Of a DNA stretch of 64,000 bases, positions 28,003-38,446 are shown piece by piece. The position numbers and the translations under genes were made by a program. How positions within the stretch are numbered: the stretch's first letter is position 1; each line of letters opens with the position of its first letter. Source of the stretch: Priestia endophytica DSM 13796 (GTDB lineage: Bacteria > Bacillota > Bacilli > Bacillales > Bacillaceae_H); contig NZ_FOXX01000001.1 of assembly GCF_900115845.1 (NCBI RefSeq), positions 558,001 to 622,000 on the forward strand, given 5' to 3'. The notes under the pieces are model-generated. The model saw only the letters and a list, made by a program, of their open reading frames with translations. It made no database searches and was not told the DNA's origin.

Positions 28003-29775
28003 TTAGTCTTCTTTTTTAGCGGTACTTTTTAACGATAATTCCTCAAGCTGTGCTTCATTTACAGGGCCTGGAGCGTTTGTTAATGGACAGCTTGCACTTG
28101 TTGTTTTCGGGAAAGCAATTGTATCGCGCAAGTTTGTACGTCCTGCTAAAAGCATAACAAGACGATCAAGGCCAAGCGCAATTCCACCATGTGGAGGTGT
28201 TCCATATTCGAAAGCTTCCATCAAGAAACCAAACTGTTCTTGTGCATCTTCTTCTTTCATTCCAAGCGCCTTGAACATCTTCTCTTGAACATCTCGCTCA
28301 TAAATACGAAGTGACCCTCCACCAAGCTCATATCCGTTTAGAACAAGGTCATATGCTTGTGCTTTTACTTCTTCAGGAGCTGTTTCAAGTTTCTCTACGT
28401 CTTCACGAACAGGCATTGTAAATGGATGATGCGCTGCAAAATAGCGTCCTTCTTCTTCATCGTACTCAAGAAGTGGCCAATCTGTTACCCAAAGGAAATT
28501 GAATTTGCTTTCATCGATAAGCTCAAGGTCTTTTCCTAGTTTTAGACGAAGAGCACCGAGTGCACTTGCAACAACAGATGATTTGTCAGCAACAAACAGC
28601 AGTAAATCTCCTTGTTCTGCTTCAGCTAGTTTGATGATTTGTTCTTTTTCTTCATCACTGAAGAATTTAGCAATTGGTCCTTTAATTTCATCTTCTACTT
28701 TCAGCCATGCAAGACCTTTTGCACCGTAGCGAGCTGCATATTCTGTTAAGCCGTCAATGTCTTTACGAGAATATTTAGAAGCTGCTCCTTTTACGTTAAG
28801 AGCTTTTACAGCTCCACCATTTTCAATTGCACTCTTAAATACTTTAAAACCACAATCTGCAGCAAGCTCACCCATATTGATGAACTCCATCTCAAATCGC
28901 GTATCAGGCTTGTCAGAACCAAAACGGTTCATTGCTTCTTCATATGAAAGACGAGGGAATGGTGTTGGAATATCAAGTCCTTTTACTTCCTTCATCACTT
29001 TCTTCATCATTTGTTCACCAAGCTCGATAATGTCATCGATTTCTAGGAATGACATTTCAATATCCACTTGTGTGAATTCTGGCTGACGATCTGCACGTAA
29101 GTCTTCATCTCGGAAACAGCGAGCAATTTGGTAATAGCGTTCAATGCCGCCAACCATCAGAAGCTGTTTAAAAAGCTGTGGAGACTGTGGCAATGCATAA
29201 AATTCACCAGGATGCACGCGGCTTGGAACAAGGTAGCTTCGCGCTCCTTCAGGTGTATCATTTGTAAGCATTGGTGTTTCCACATCTAAGAAGCCTTGAT
29301 CATCTAAAAATGAACGAATAGCTTTTGTTGTTTGATGACGCATTTTGAACGTTTCAAACATAACAGGACGACGAAGGTCCAAATAACGATATTTTAATCG
29401 AACATCTTCTGAAACTTCCACTTTGTTATCAATTGCAAAAGGAGGTGTTTTAGATTTGTTAATAACTTCAACATTTTGAACGTGAACTTCGATTTTTCCT
29501 GTTGCAAGGTTCTCGTTTACTGTGTTGGCTACACGTGCAACAACTTCACCTTCTACATGCAGGACAAACTCGCTTCGGATGCCTTCAGCAGTTTGAAGCG
29601 CTTCTTTCGAAAGATCTGGATTAAATACAACTTGTACAATCCCCGTGCGGTCGCGTAAATCAATAAAAATTAGCCCGCCTAAGTCACGGCGCGTTTGTAC
29701 CCAACCTTTTAAGTGTACTTTTTCGCCAATAGCTTTTTCAGTTACTTCTCCGCAAAAGTATGATCTTTGTGTCAT
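28003..29775 (-). CDS. aspS: Aspartyl-tRNA synthetase
   Basis: A 590-residue class IIb synthetase of the bacterial type. It has an N-terminal OB anticodon-binding domain (about 1-105), the catalytic domain with FLDVETPML, the [18 protein letters not shown] motif 2 and [12 protein letters not shown] motif 3, and the bacterial GAD insertion (about 280-420). Whether it is discriminating or acts also on tRNA-Asn cannot be judged here. The gene is 11 bases downstream of hisS and shares its T-box-controlled transcript. The start follows AGGGGGAATTAAG. Confidence 0.97.
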   Translation of the reverse strand: MTQRSYFCGEVTEKAIGEKVHLKGWVQTRRDLGGLIFIDLRDRTGIVQVVFNPDLSKEALQTAEGIRSEFVLHVEGEVVARVANTVNENLATGKIEVHVQNVEVINKSKTPPFAIDNKVEVSEDVRLKYRYLDLRRPVMFETFKMRHQTTKAIRSFLDDQGFLDVETPMLTNDTPEGARSYLVPSRVHPGEFYALPQSPQLFKQLLMVGGIERYYQIARCFRDEDLRADRQPEFTQVDIEMSFLEIDDIIELGEQMMKKVMKEVKGLDIPTPFPRLSYEEAMNRFGSDKPDTRFEMEFINMGELAADCGFKVFKSAIENGGAVKALNVKGAASKYSRKDIDGLTEYAARYGAKGLAWLKVEDEIKGPIAKFFSDEEKEQIIKLAEAEQGDLLLFVADKSSVVASALGALRLKLGKDLELIDESKFNFLWVTDWPLLEYDEEEGRYFAAHHPFTMPVREDVEKLETAPEEVKAQAYDLVLNGYELGGGSLRIYERDVQEKMFKALGMKEEDAQEQFGFLMEAFEYGTPPHGGIALGLDRLVMLLAGRTNLRDTIAFPKTTSASCPLTNAPGPVNEAQLEELSLKSTAKKED

Positions 29776-29786
29776 CTTAATTCCCC

Positions 29787-31058
29787 CTATAATAATTTTT
29801 CTTTCACATATGAAACAAATGACGAAAGCGAAATTTCTTCTTGTTCACCTGTTTCCATGTTCTTTACATTGATAACATTTTGCTCGAGCTCATCGTCTCC
29901 AAGGACTGCAACATATTTTGCACTAAGTCGATCAGCTGCTTTAAATTGTGCTTTTACTTTTTTATCTTGATAGTCTTTCTCCGCTGCAATTCCGCTTAGG
30001 CGAAGATCATTTACAATTGAAACAGACTTATCTTTTGCTTTATCGCCAAGTGTAACAACGTAGCAATCAATACCTTGCTCGATTGGAAGCTCAACAGACT
30101 CTGCTTCAAGAGCTGCTAGAAGACGCTCAATACTTAGGGCAAATCCAATCCCAGGAGCTTCAGGTCCCCCAATTTGCTCGGATAAACCGTTGTAACGTCC
30201 TCCTCCACATAGCGTTGTAATAGCGCCAAAGCCTTCTGCTTCGCTCATTACTTCAAATGCTGTGTGGTTGTAATAGTCCAGGCCTCGAACAAGATTTGCA
30301 TCTACCTCAAACGGAATATGTAAGTCTGTTAAGTATTGCTGCACTTTTTCAAAATATTCTTTTGAGTAATCATTTAGATAATCAAGAATAGATGGAGCTG
30401 TCTTCATAAGCTCATGATTGCGATCTTTCTTACAATCAAGAATACGAAGTGGATTTGTTTCAAGACGATTTTGACAGTCTGAACAAAACTCGTTAATTCT
30501 TGGTTTAAAGTGATTAATAAGCGCATCCCTATGAGCCATTCTACTTTCTGTATCTCCAAGGCTATTTAAAACAAGCTTCAGTTTCTTCAATCCGAGCGAT
30601 TGATAGAAATTCATCACAAGCGACAATACTTCTGCGTCAATGCTTGGATCATTACTTCCGATTGCTTCTACTCCAAACTGAACGAACTGACGGAAACGAC
30701 CTGCCTGTGGACGCTCATAGCGAAACATTGGACCAGTATAGAAAAGTTTAATAGGTTGCGTTGGATTTCCAAACATTTTGTTCTCTACAAATGAGCGTAC
30801 AACAGCTGCTGTGCCTTCTGGTCTTAGCGTAATGCTGCGTCCACCTCTGTCTTCAAACGTATACATTTCTTTTTGAACAACATCTGTTGTATCCCCTACT
30901 CCGCGTTTAAACAGTTCTGTATGTTCAAACATTGGCGTACGAATTTCTTGATAACGAAACGCACGGCAAATTTCTCTTGCTTTCTGTTCAATATACTGCC
31001 ATTTCTCAACTGTTCCTGGCAGAATATCTTGGGTTCCTCTTGGGATATCAATGCTCAT
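29787..31058 (-). CDS. hisS: Histidyl-tRNA synthetase
   Basis: A 423-residue class II synthetase that charges tRNA-His. The catalytic core (about 1-320) contains RGTQDILPG, the motif 2 region [15 protein letters not shown] and the histidine-specific [15 protein letters not shown]. Motif 3 is [12 protein letters not shown], and the C-terminal anticodon-binding domain occupies about 330-423. It is the first gene of the hisS-aspS operon, behind a T-box leader. The start follows AAGGAGGAACAAAA. Confidence 0.97.
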   Translation of the reverse strand: MSIDIPRGTQDILPGTVEKWQYIEQKAREICRAFRYQEIRTPMFEHTELFKRGVGDTTDVVQKEMYTFEDRGGRSITLRPEGTAAVVRSFVENKMFGNPTQPIKLFYTGPMFRYERPQAGRFRQFVQFGVEAIGSNDPSIDAEVLSLVMNFYQSLGLKKLKLVLNSLGDTESRMAHRDALINHFKPRINEFCSDCQNRLETNPLRILDCKKDRNHELMKTAPSILDYLNDYSKEYFEKVQQYLTDLHIPFEVDANLVRGLDYYNHTAFEVMSEAEGFGAITTLCGGGRYNGLSEQIGGPEAPGIGFALSIERLLAALEAESVELPIEQGIDCYVVTLGDKAKDKSVSIVNDLRLSGIAAEKDYQDKKVKAQFKAADRLSAKYVAVLGDDELEQNVINVKNMETGEQEEISLSSFVSYVKEKLL

Positions 31059-31377
31059 TTTTGTTCCTCCTTTATAAAATCCATAAAAAAAATACCTTCA
31101 ACCCCCTACATATATGTAGGGACGAAAGTATTTTCGTGGTACCACCCTAGTTGAAACCACATTGGGCTCCCACTCTATTTTATAACGCAAAAATTATGCG
31201 TTCATCTCCTACTAAGAATAACTCTTTTCAAAGTGAAACCTCAGAAGTGTTCGTTCACTATACAGCAAGTAAAAATGCTTTCAGCCCAAGGCATTTTCTC
31301 TCTTTTCTTGTGGGATTATAGCTACTTTTCTCCATCAACGGCAATATATAATATTGTTTTTCGTAAACTAGCAATTG
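31059..31377 (-). promoter_or_regulatory. T-box leader of hisS-aspS
   Basis: The T-box core AGGGTGGTACCACG is at 31135-31148 on the minus strand. A terminator hairpin (CCCTACATATATGTAGGG centre) ending in a T-run at about 31084-31091 follows. The leader is about 320 bases with no gene. A CAC triplet in GAACACTTC, in the upstream half, is a plausible histidine specifier, but the specifier loop was not folded. Confidence 0.93.
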
Positions 31378-31383
31378 TCTTCT

Positions 31384-31412
31384 ATATTACGAAGGAACAG
31401 GAAGATTGTCAA
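31384..31412 (-). promoter_or_regulatory. hisS-aspS SigA promoter
   Basis: TTGACA (31407-31412) and TAATAT (31384-31389) on the minus strand are 17 bases apart, placed right after the yrzK stop codon. Confidence 0.85.
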
Positions 31413-31425
31413 GAACCTTTCAATT

Positions 31426-31593
31426 TTACGAACGCTCTAAATGGCTTTTTAACTTTTGAATTTCACGTGATGTGACTCCAAACTCCATTCCTACGTAAAG
31501 TGGATTATTTTCAAGTGATTTCTCATGAAAATTAATATCGTGTAATGACTGATGGTATCCAAACTTCCGCTCTCCATGTTCGCTAAATTTCAT
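31426..31593 (-). CDS. yrzK: Small conserved protein, YrzK-like
   Basis: A 55-residue gene with ATG at 31593 behind AAGAGGGGTTTG. The sequence starts MKFSEHGERKFGYHQSLHD, continues ENNPLYVGMEFGVTSREIQ and ends with a basic helix QKLKSHLERS. It has no membrane segment. B. subtilis yrzK lies in the same place, between hisS and yrvJ, and has a similar size. The end of the protein looks like a helix-turn-helix-type basic helix, but the function is unknown. Confidence 0.75.
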   Translation of the reverse strand: MKFSEHGERKFGYHQSLHDINFHEKSLENNPLYVGMEFGVTSREIQKLKSHLERS

Positions 31594-31708
31594 CAAACCC
31601 CTCTTTTCTATGTCGAATAAATACTCTTTCTATTTTCCCTTTTTTAACAGGAATTTATACAAATGAAAAGAATATGATGTGGAGTTTAAAAAATGGAGGC
31701 GTGTTTGA

Positions 31709-32575
31709 TTGAGTAAATTAAGACGACTGTTTCTTTTAGCTCTTATCCTTGGTGTTTGCTCCTTAACGCTAAACGTTGAAAAGCCAATTGAGGCACAAAG
31801 TGAGTTTTTAACGGTTAATGCAAGTACCCTTAATGTTCGAAGTGGGCCAAGCACAGATCATTCCATTGTAACTGTTGTTCACAATGGAGATATCTTATCG
31901 CTTATTAAACGTGATACAAGCTGGTCATATGTTCAACTTTTGAATGGAAAGAAAGGATGGGTATCAAATGTCTATTTAAAAGAAATGACACCTCTTCTCG
32001 ACGGGAAAGCTCAAGCATCAACATCACCCGCTATTCCACATGACTCTCTTTCGGGTAAAACCATTATTATCGATCCTGGTCATGGTGGAGATGACAGAGG
32101 AACAACAGGGAAATTCGGAACATATGAAAAAACGCTTAATCTCAACACAGCCCTTCTTTTAAAACAGACGCTTGAAAGTCATGGGGCTCATGTTATTCTA
32201 ACTAGAACAAGCGACAAAACAGTAACTTTAAAAGAACGCGTTGCTTTAGCTAATCGAAATGAAGCAGATTTGTTTGTTAGTCTGCACTATAATAGCCATA
32301 AGAATCCTTCTATTAACGGGCTTATTACGTACTATTATGAAAGTCCAAGTGCAGCTCACACGATCCATAAAGGGATTGTAAAAAATTCCCCATTAAAAGA
32401 TGGAAAGACACGCTTTGGTGATTACTTTGTACTTCGAGAAAATGAGCACCCTTCCATTCTGCTTGAACTCGGCTTTTTGAGTAATGGGAAAGAAGAAGAA
32501 ACGATCACTTCCTCTGATTTTCAAAGAAAAATGGCCTCCTCTATTTCAGAAGGACTAGCAGCTTATTTTTATTAA
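31709..32575 (+). CDS. yrvJ: Secreted N-acetylmuramoyl-L-alanine amidase with SH3b domain (YrvJ-like)
   Basis: A 288-residue exported wall hydrolase. It has an N-terminal signal peptide (about 1-30, basic then hydrophobic), one SH3b wall-binding domain (about 33-88, with LNVRSGPSTDHS and KKGWVSNVYL), and an Amidase_3 domain (about 108-287). Zinc and catalytic positions are visible in IIDPGHGGDDRGT, FVSLHYNSH and ILLELGFLSN. B. subtilis YrvJ carries several SH3b domains and is clearly longer; this copy has only one. The TTG start follows GGAGGCGTGTTTGA. It is monocistronic, ending at a terminator shared with dtd. Confidence 0.88.
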   Translation: MSKLRRLFLLALILGVCSLTLNVEKPIEAQSEFLTVNASTLNVRSGPSTDHSIVTVVHNGDILSLIKRDTSWSYVQLLNGKKGWVSNVYLKEMTPLLDGKAQASTSPAIPHDSLSGKTIIIDPGHGGDDRGTTGKFGTYEKTLNLNTALLLKQTLESHGAHVILTRTSDKTVTLKERVALANRNEADLFVSLHYNSHKNPSINGLITYYYESPSAAHTIHKGIVKNSPLKDGKTRFGDYFVLRENEHPSILLELGFLSNGKEEETITSSDFQRKMASSISEGLAAYFY

Positions 32576-32579
32576 AAAA

Positions 32580-32611
32580 AAAGACAAATAGGATTTTTCC
32601 TATTTGTCTTT
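32580..32611. terminator. Bidirectional terminator, yrvJ / dtd
   Basis: A 14-bp stem (32580-32593 with 32598-32611) with a 4-base loop and flanking A/T runs includes the dtd stop codon. Confidence 0.9.
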
Positions 32612-33046
32612 GCTTTCTAAAATAAGTGTTACAGGTCCATCATTTGTAAATGAAACGTCCATCATTGCTCCAAACGTTCCCGTTTCGACAATGATCCCTT
32701 TTTCTCTAAGTGCTCCATTAAACTCTTCATAAAGAAGTTCGGCTTTGTCTGGTTTAGCTGCTCCCATAAAGTTTGGACGACGACCTTTTCGACAATCGCC
32801 GTAAAGCGTGAACTGCGAAACAGATAAAATAGCTCCTTCAACATCTAAAAGGGATAAATTCATTTTTCCACTTTCATCTTCAAAAATGCGAAGGTTAGGA
32901 ATTTTTTCAGCTAAGTACTTTACGTCTTCTTCTGTATCTTCATGTGTAACACCAACTAAAAGAACAAGTCCTTTGCTTATTGCTCCAACTGTCGTACCTT
33001 CTACTGTTACTTTAGCATCTTTTGCTCGCTGTAATACTACTTTCAT
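32600..33046 (-). CDS. dtd: D-aminoacyl-tRNA deacylase
   Basis: A 148-residue homodimeric enzyme that removes D-amino acids from mischarged tRNAs. The family motifs SQFTLYGD (near residue 78) and NDGPVTL (near 138) form the chiral proofreading pocket. It lies 15 bases downstream of relA with its own AAGGAG site, the usual relA-dtd pair. Confidence 0.95.
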   Translation of the reverse strand: MKVVLQRAKDAKVTVEGTTVGAISKGLVLLVGVTHEDTEEDVKYLAEKIPNLRIFEDESGKMNLSLLDVEGAILSVSQFTLYGDCRKGRRPNFMGAAKPDKAELLYEEFNGALREKGIIVETGTFGAMMDVSFTNDGPVTLILESKDK

Positions 33047-33061
33047 TCTGAAACTCCTTGT

Positions 33062-35269
33062 TTAATGCATAATCCGACGAACAGAATAGATGTCTGGAAT
33101 ATGCTTAATTTTTTCGACTACTTTATGAAGATGACTAATGTTTGTAATCGCTAGTGACATATGAATACTTGCCATCTTATTACGGTCAGACTTGCCAGAA
33201 ACGGCGGAAATATTTGTTTTGCTATCATTTACAGTTTGAAGCACTTCATTTAATAAGCCCGCACGATCATAACCTGAAATTTCAATTTCAACATTGAATT
33301 CGCGGCCTTCTTTGATATCTGACTCCCATTCAACAGGAATAAGTCGCTCTTGTGCTTCTTCTACATGTACGTTCGGACAGTCGTCACGGTGTACAGAGAC
33401 ACCTCGGCCTTTTGTAATAAATCCAACAATCTCGTCCCCTGGAACAGGATTACAGCACTTTGAAATGCGGACAAGCAAATTGTCGACACCTTTTACCCGT
33501 ACACCTGAATCGCGTCTTTTCTTCTTTTGAACTTTGTTCGTTCTGTTCACTTCTTCAACAGTTTCTTTCAAAGCTGCTTCTTGCTGCTCTAAATCGCGTT
33601 GTTTACGCCATTTGTCCGTGAGTCGATTAGCAACTTGTAAAGCTGTAATCCCATTATATCCAACAGCTGCGTACATATCTTCTTCATTTGAAAAATTGAA
33701 TTTTTCTGTAACACGCTTTAAGTTTTCAGCTGTTAGCACTTCTTTCAAGTCAAATTCCATTTGGCGAATTTCTTTTTCAACAAGCTCGCGTCCTTTTTCA
33801 ATGTTTTCTTCACGCTGCTGCTTCTTGAAAAACTGGCGAATTTTATTTTTAGCTTGTGTTGTTTTAGCAAGCTTAAGCCAGTCTTGGCTTGGCCCATAAG
33901 AATGCTTAGATGTTAAAATCTCGATAATATCGCCTGTTTTCAGCTGATAATCAAGCGTCACCATCTTGCCATTTACTTTAGCACCAATCGTTTTGTTCCC
34001 AATTTCTGAGTGAATTCGATAAGAAAAATCAATTGGAACAGACCCTGAAGGAAGCTCAATGACGTCCCCTTTTGGTGTGAAAATGTATACCATATCAGCA
34101 AAAAGGTCCAGTTTTAGAGATTCCATGAATTCTTCTGCATTTGTTGATTCATTTTGAAACTCTAAGATTTCTCTAAACCATGTTAATTTCTCTTCAAATG
34201 AAGAGCCTTCACCAACTGCTTTACCTTCCTTATACGCCCAGTGTGCGGCAATTCCGTACTCAGCAATATTATGCATTTCACTCGTACGAATTTGAACCTC
34301 AAGCGGATCACCTTTTGGTCCAATAACAGTTGTATGCAAAGACTGATACATATTTGGTTTTGGCATGGCAATATAATCTTTAAACCGTCCTGGCATTGGT
34401 TTATAACATGTATGAATAATACCTAACACAGCATAACAGTCTTTGATGCTGTTAACGATAATGCGGACAGCTAAAAGATCATATATTTCATTAAACTGTT
34501 TATTTTGAAGCGCCATTTTTCGGTAAATTGAGTAAATATGCTTTGGACGCCCAGAAATTTCAGCTTTAATCTTCACATCTTCAACTTGTGCTCGAACTTC
34601 ACCAATAACTTCTTCTAAATATTCTTCACGTTCTGCACGTTTCTTTTTCATCAAATTTACAATACGATAGTACTGTTGCGGATTTAGGTAGCGAAGAGAC
34701 GTATCTTCTAACTCCCATTTGATTTTTGAAATCCCTAATCGATGAGCAAGCGGTGCAAAAATCTCCAGCGTTTCATTAGAAATGCGGCGCTGTTTTTCTT
34801 GTGGAAGGTGCTTCAACGTTCTCATATTATGAAGACGGTCTGCAAGCTTAATTAAAATGACGCGGATATCCTGCGCCATTGCTACAAACATTTTGCGATG
34901 ATTCTCTGCTTGCTGTTCTTCTTTTGATTTATATTTAATTTTCCCAAGCTTTGTTACGCCATCAACAAGCATTGCAACTTCTGCTGTAAAAGCTTTTTCA
35001 ATTTCTTCAAGAGTAACTTCTGTATCTTCTACAACATCATGTAAGAAGCCAGCCGCTACTGTTGAGGGATCCATGTCTAAATCAACGAGAATACCCGCTA
35101 CTTGAATCGGATGAATAATATAAGGCTCACCTGATTTTCGATACTGATGCTGATGAGCCTCTTTTGCAAATTGGTATGCTTTTTCAACAAATAGTAAGTC
35201 TTCACCTACTAAATATTTTGCTGCATTGTCAATGACTTGTTCCGCTGTTAGCACTTGTTCATTTGCCAT
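33062..35269 (-). CDS. relA: Bifunctional (p)ppGpp synthetase/hydrolase RelA
   Basis: A 735-residue long RSH protein, the main stringent-response enzyme. It has an N-terminal HD hydrolase domain with HDVVEDTE near residue 79 (metal ligands intact, so hydrolase-competent), a synthetase domain with RFKDYIAMPKPN near residue 295, TGS near 390-455 (DVIELPSGSVPIDFSYRIH), a zinc-finger-like CCNPVPGDEI region, and a C-terminal ACT domain (about 660-735). It makes (p)ppGpp on starved ribosomes and degrades it. A good SigA promoter lies 106-134 bases upstream. The start follows AAAAAGGTGATTGC. Confidence 0.97.
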   Translation of the reverse strand: MANEQVLTAEQVIDNAAKYLVGEDLLFVEKAYQFAKEAHQHQYRKSGEPYIIHPIQVAGILVDLDMDPSTVAAGFLHDVVEDTEVTLEEIEKAFTAEVAMLVDGVTKLGKIKYKSKEEQQAENHRKMFVAMAQDIRVILIKLADRLHNMRTLKHLPQEKQRRISNETLEIFAPLAHRLGISKIKWELEDTSLRYLNPQQYYRIVNLMKKKRAEREEYLEEVIGEVRAQVEDVKIKAEISGRPKHIYSIYRKMALQNKQFNEIYDLLAVRIIVNSIKDCYAVLGIIHTCYKPMPGRFKDYIAMPKPNMYQSLHTTVIGPKGDPLEVQIRTSEMHNIAEYGIAAHWAYKEGKAVGEGSSFEEKLTWFREILEFQNESTNAEEFMESLKLDLFADMVYIFTPKGDVIELPSGSVPIDFSYRIHSEIGNKTIGAKVNGKMVTLDYQLKTGDIIEILTSKHSYGPSQDWLKLAKTTQAKNKIRQFFKKQQREENIEKGRELVEKEIRQMEFDLKEVLTAENLKRVTEKFNFSNEEDMYAAVGYNGITALQVANRLTDKWRKQRDLEQQEAALKETVEEVNRTNKVQKKKRRDSGVRVKGVDNLLVRISKCCNPVPGDEIVGFITKGRGVSVHRDDCPNVHVEEAQERLIPVEWESDIKEGREFNVEIEISGYDRAGLLNEVLQTVNDSKTNISAVSGKSDRNKMASIHMSLAITNISHLHKVVEKIKHIPDIYSVRRIMH

Positions 35270-35374
35270 GCAATCACCTTTTTATTTTAAACTTTTGACA
35301 AAGGTTAGAAGATGTTTTACGCCTTCTCTCTTTTTGAGCGCCACATTTCTACCTAAAATGACAATTTGATTAAT

Positions 35375-35403
35375 ATTGTAACTATTATCATCAAAATTTT
35401 CAA
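35375..35403 (-). promoter_or_regulatory. relA SigA promoter
   Basis: TTGAAA (35398-35403) and TACAAT (35375-35380) on the minus strand are 17 bases apart, between apt and relA. Confidence 0.7.
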
Positions 35404-35423
35404 AGATGTAAAGTCATTAAAGA

Positions 35424-35452
35424 AAAAAAGAGCACCAAGGGGCACTCTTTTC
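35424..35452 (-). terminator. apt terminator
   Basis: On the minus-strand RNA, GAGUGCC pairs with GGUGCUC (two G-U pairs), extended by A/U pairs and ending in a U-run, immediately after the apt stop. Confidence 0.8.
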
Positions 35453-35456
35453 TTAT

Positions 35457-35978
35457 TTATTCACCAGAATATTGCATTAAAGTGAATACATCATAACCGT
35501 CTAACTTCTTACGGCCATCTAAATACGTTAACTCAATTAAGAAAGCAATCCCTGCTACAACCCCACCTAGTTGCTCAATAAGTTTGATTGTTGCCTCGAT
35601 TGTACCACCTGTTGCTAAAAGGTCATCTGTAATGAGTACACGCTGTCCAGGCTTAATAGCATCTTTATGCATTGTCAAAACGTCGTTTCCGTATTCTAAG
35701 CCATAGTCAACTTTAACAACTTCACGAGGAAGTTTTCCTTCTTTACGAACAGGAACAAACCCTTTGCCCATTGCATATGACACAGGGCATCCAATGATAA
35801 AACCGCGAGCCTCAGGCCCCACGATCACATCAATTTCTTTCTCTTTTGCATATTTGACGATCTCGTCTGTTGCTGCACGATACACGTCGCCATTGTCCAT
35901 AAGTGTTGTAATATCCTTAAACTGAATACCTTTCTTTGGGTAATCAGGGACAATGGTAATATATTTTTTGAAATCCAT
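35457..35978 (-). CDS. apt: Adenine phosphoribosyltransferase
   Basis: A 173-residue purine salvage enzyme converting adenine and PRPP to AMP. The PRPP-binding motif [14 protein letters not shown] lies at about residues 117-130. Substrate-binding [11 protein letters not shown] and [10 protein letters not shown] are intact. Its ATG overlaps the recJ stop in TAATG, and GAGGAGGAAATAAGC at the end of recJ is the ribosome binding site, so translation is coupled to recJ. Confidence 0.97.
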   Translation of the reverse strand: MDFKKYITIVPDYPKKGIQFKDITTLMDNGDVYRAATDEIVKYAKEKEIDVIVGPEARGFIIGCPVSYAMGKGFVPVRKEGKLPREVVKVDYGLEYGNDVLTMHKDAIKPGQRVLITDDLLATGGTIEATIKLIEQLGGVVAGIAFLIELTYLDGRKKLDGYDVFTLMQYSGE

Positions 35979-38335
35979 TAGCTTATTTCCTCCTCATTGA
36001 TCACAGAGCTTTTTCTAAAATGCTCAAAAAGCTCCTTCAATTCACCGTAGGAACGGTAAATTAACTCTTTTTCCACTTTTAGTTGTTCTTGTTTTGTTTT
36101 ATAAGTGACAGACTCTATTAAATCACGTTTTGGTGTATGTTGCACTAAAGAAATCACACCATTTTCTATTGTAGCAAATTCCAGCTCAAAAAACACCTGT
36201 GACATAAAGTCAATCGTTTCCTTTGTCCATCCTTTATGGAGGGCAAGATCTTGTTTATATCGTTTAAGATCAAACGGTCCTTTTTTAAAAAGGAAGCCGT
36301 AATACCATTTAAAATGATCTCGGGTTGGGACTGTATTTAAGAAATGATCTTCCTCTGTTAAAAATAGCATATACACTCGAGCTGGTTTACATCCGCTCAT
36401 TAATGTTTTTAAAGTAGCTAATGAAGGAGGAACGTCCAATAAAACAATGTCTCCTTCATAACCTTGTAGCTCTTTAATGGTCTCTGCCGAGTTTATAAGT
36501 CTCACTTGATCAATATATGAAGCAAATTCTTCTTTTTGAACCGTATTTTCGTTAAATGCAACAAGAAGCATATCTCTTGTAATATAGTCGGCTAAAAACG
36601 TTGATACTTTCCGAACTCCTCTTACATCAAAAAGCTGCCATTCTTCCACTGAAGCATCTTCAAGCATAATTTGTGGCTTGCGACGATTGTTCCATTCATT
36701 GATGGTAAGCTCCCCTACTAGAGAAACATGAGCAAGCGGCGATATTCTGTCATGAAGATAGCCAAGTCCAAATCCAACCCCGTCAAGCGAACAGTCTGAA
36801 TCTCCTACAACAACTTTCAGATGAGTTTTATCCGCCCCAATTTTGCGCATTGAAGAAATCGGTACATCCTTAATAAGAACTTTTGGTTTTGGATTGCTAA
36901 TACCAAAAGGGGCAAGCTTATTTAATTCCTCAATAGATTCCGTTGTAATTTCGTTAAGGGAAGCATTCACATCAATATTCACTGCTGGAATAAAGTCTTC
37001 TTCGCTGAGGAGCTCATGACCGAATTTGTTCATTTTTTCGCGTAAAAGGGGCACATTTTCTAGCTCTAAGGTCATTCCAGCTGCCATCGGATGCCCTCCA
37101 AAATGTGGTAAAATATCACGACACTTTGATAAGTTAGCAAAAAGATCGAACCCTTCGATGCTTCTTGCAGAGCCTTTAGCGATTTTCCCCTCTTCATCTA
37201 TCCCAAGCACAATTGTTGGACGATAAAACTCATTTACAAGCCTTGAAGCAACAATACCAATAACACCAGGGTTCCATCCTTCTTTTGCAAGTACAAGAAC
37301 TGCATTCTCCTCTGGAGGAAACTGTGTTTTTACCATTTCAATCGCTTGATCTGTAATCTCTTTTACGATAGTTCTCCGTTCTTGATTGCATTGATCAATT
37401 TCTTCTGCGAGGCTTTCTGCTTCTTCTTGATCTGCGGTCATTAAAAGGTGCACAGCTGGATCTGCTTGGTCTAGACGTCCAATAGCATTAATACGAGGAC
37501 CAATGGCAAACCCAATCGTTTCCTCTGTAATTTCCTTCTGGTTTACCCCACAAACGTTCAAAAGAGCTTTCATTCCTGGGCGATTTGTATGTCTTAGATA
37601 GTGAAGCCCCTTTTGAACGATGTAGCGATTTTCATCTTGCAAAGGAACTAAATCTGCTACAGTTCCAATTGCTGCAAGCTCTACAAGGGCAGGGCTTATT
37701 TCTCCTAAAAGAGCTTGACCAATTTTCAGGGCAACCCCTACTCCTGCTAGCTCTTTAAAAGGATACCGTTCAGAAAGTTTTGGGTGAATAATAGCAAAAG
37801 CTTTTGGAAGCTCTGGGCCTGGTTCATGATGATCTGTAATAATAAGATCAAAGCCGCACTCTTCGGCAACGTCTGCTTCGTTTACCCCTGAGATTCCTGT
37901 GTCAACCGTGATAACAAGCGTATACCCTTGCTCACCAATATGACGGAAAGCTCCTTCATTTGGACCATATCCTTCTGTAAAACGATTTGGAATATAAAAA
38001 TCAACGTGAGCTCCAAGCGTTCTAAGCGCTGTTAACATAACAGATGTACTGCTTACTCCGTCCGCATCGTAATCTCCATAAATCATAATCTTCTCTTCAT
38101 CCCGAATAGCTCGCTGAATGCGTTCAACAACAATGTCCATATCTTTTAAAAGATATGGATCGTGCATATTTTCATCTGTTAAATATAAAAAATTTCTTGC
38201 TTCGTCTGCTGTTGTAATATCTCTATTTATTAAAAGAGAGGCAACAAGTGGTGAAACAGCGAGCTGACTTGCTAACTCCGCTGCCTTTGCAGTATCTGTT
38301 TCCTGTACTCTCCATCGCTTTTTTGAATGTAACAT
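35978..38335 (-). CDS. recJ: Single-stranded-DNA-specific exonuclease RecJ
   Basis: A 785-residue 5'-3' exonuclease acting in recombination and base excision repair. The DHH-phosphoesterase motifs are [11 protein letters not shown] near residue 87 and ITDHHEPG near 166. The DHHA1 motif [12 protein letters not shown] is near 415. An OB-fold and the long Bacillus-type C-terminal domain follow (about 460-785). The start at 38335 ([11 protein letters not shown]) follows AAGGGGTGAAAAGGA; a start eight codons earlier lacks a site. It is followed by apt with a one-base stop/start overlap. Confidence 0.94.
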   Translation of the reverse strand: MLHSKKRWRVQETDTAKAAELASQLAVSPLVASLLINRDITTADEARNFLYLTDENMHDPYLLKDMDIVVERIQRAIRDEEKIMIYGDYDADGVSSTSVMLTALRTLGAHVDFYIPNRFTEGYGPNEGAFRHIGEQGYTLVITVDTGISGVNEADVAEECGFDLIITDHHEPGPELPKAFAIIHPKLSERYPFKELAGVGVALKIGQALLGEISPALVELAAIGTVADLVPLQDENRYIVQKGLHYLRHTNRPGMKALLNVCGVNQKEITEETIGFAIGPRINAIGRLDQADPAVHLLMTADQEEAESLAEEIDQCNQERRTIVKEITDQAIEMVKTQFPPEENAVLVLAKEGWNPGVIGIVASRLVNEFYRPTIVLGIDEEGKIAKGSARSIEGFDLFANLSKCRDILPHFGGHPMAAGMTLELENVPLLREKMNKFGHELLSEEDFIPAVNIDVNASLNEITTESIEELNKLAPFGISNPKPKVLIKDVPISSMRKIGADKTHLKVVVGDSDCSLDGVGFGLGYLHDRISPLAHVSLVGELTINEWNNRRKPQIMLEDASVEEWQLFDVRGVRKVSTFLADYITRDMLLVAFNENTVQKEEFASYIDQVRLINSAETIKELQGYEGDIVLLDVPPSLATLKTLMSGCKPARVYMLFLTEEDHFLNTVPTRDHFKWYYGFLFKKGPFDLKRYKQDLALHKGWTKETIDFMSQVFFELEFATIENGVISLVQHTPKRDLIESVTYKTKQEQLKVEKELIYRSYGELKELFEHFRKSSVINEEEIS

Positions 38336-38409
38336 TTCCTTTTCACCCCTTAACCTCATACATTATACTAAAGGAAAGAGAGTCCGGCAATGAACGACTT
38401 CGAAAGCAA

Positions 38410-38443
38410 AAAAAGAGCTAAGGAAAATTCCTTAGCTCTTTTT
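38410..38443 (-). terminator. secDF terminator
   Basis: A 16-bp perfect stem (38410-38425 with 38428-38443) with A/T flanks lies between secDF and recJ. Confidence 0.9.
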
Positions 38444-38446
38444 CTA

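Noticed and set aside
31233-31475. Plus-strand open frame of 80 codons upstream of yrvJ
   Set aside because: It is antisense to the hisS T-box leader and yrzK and has no ribosome binding site or recognisable sequence.
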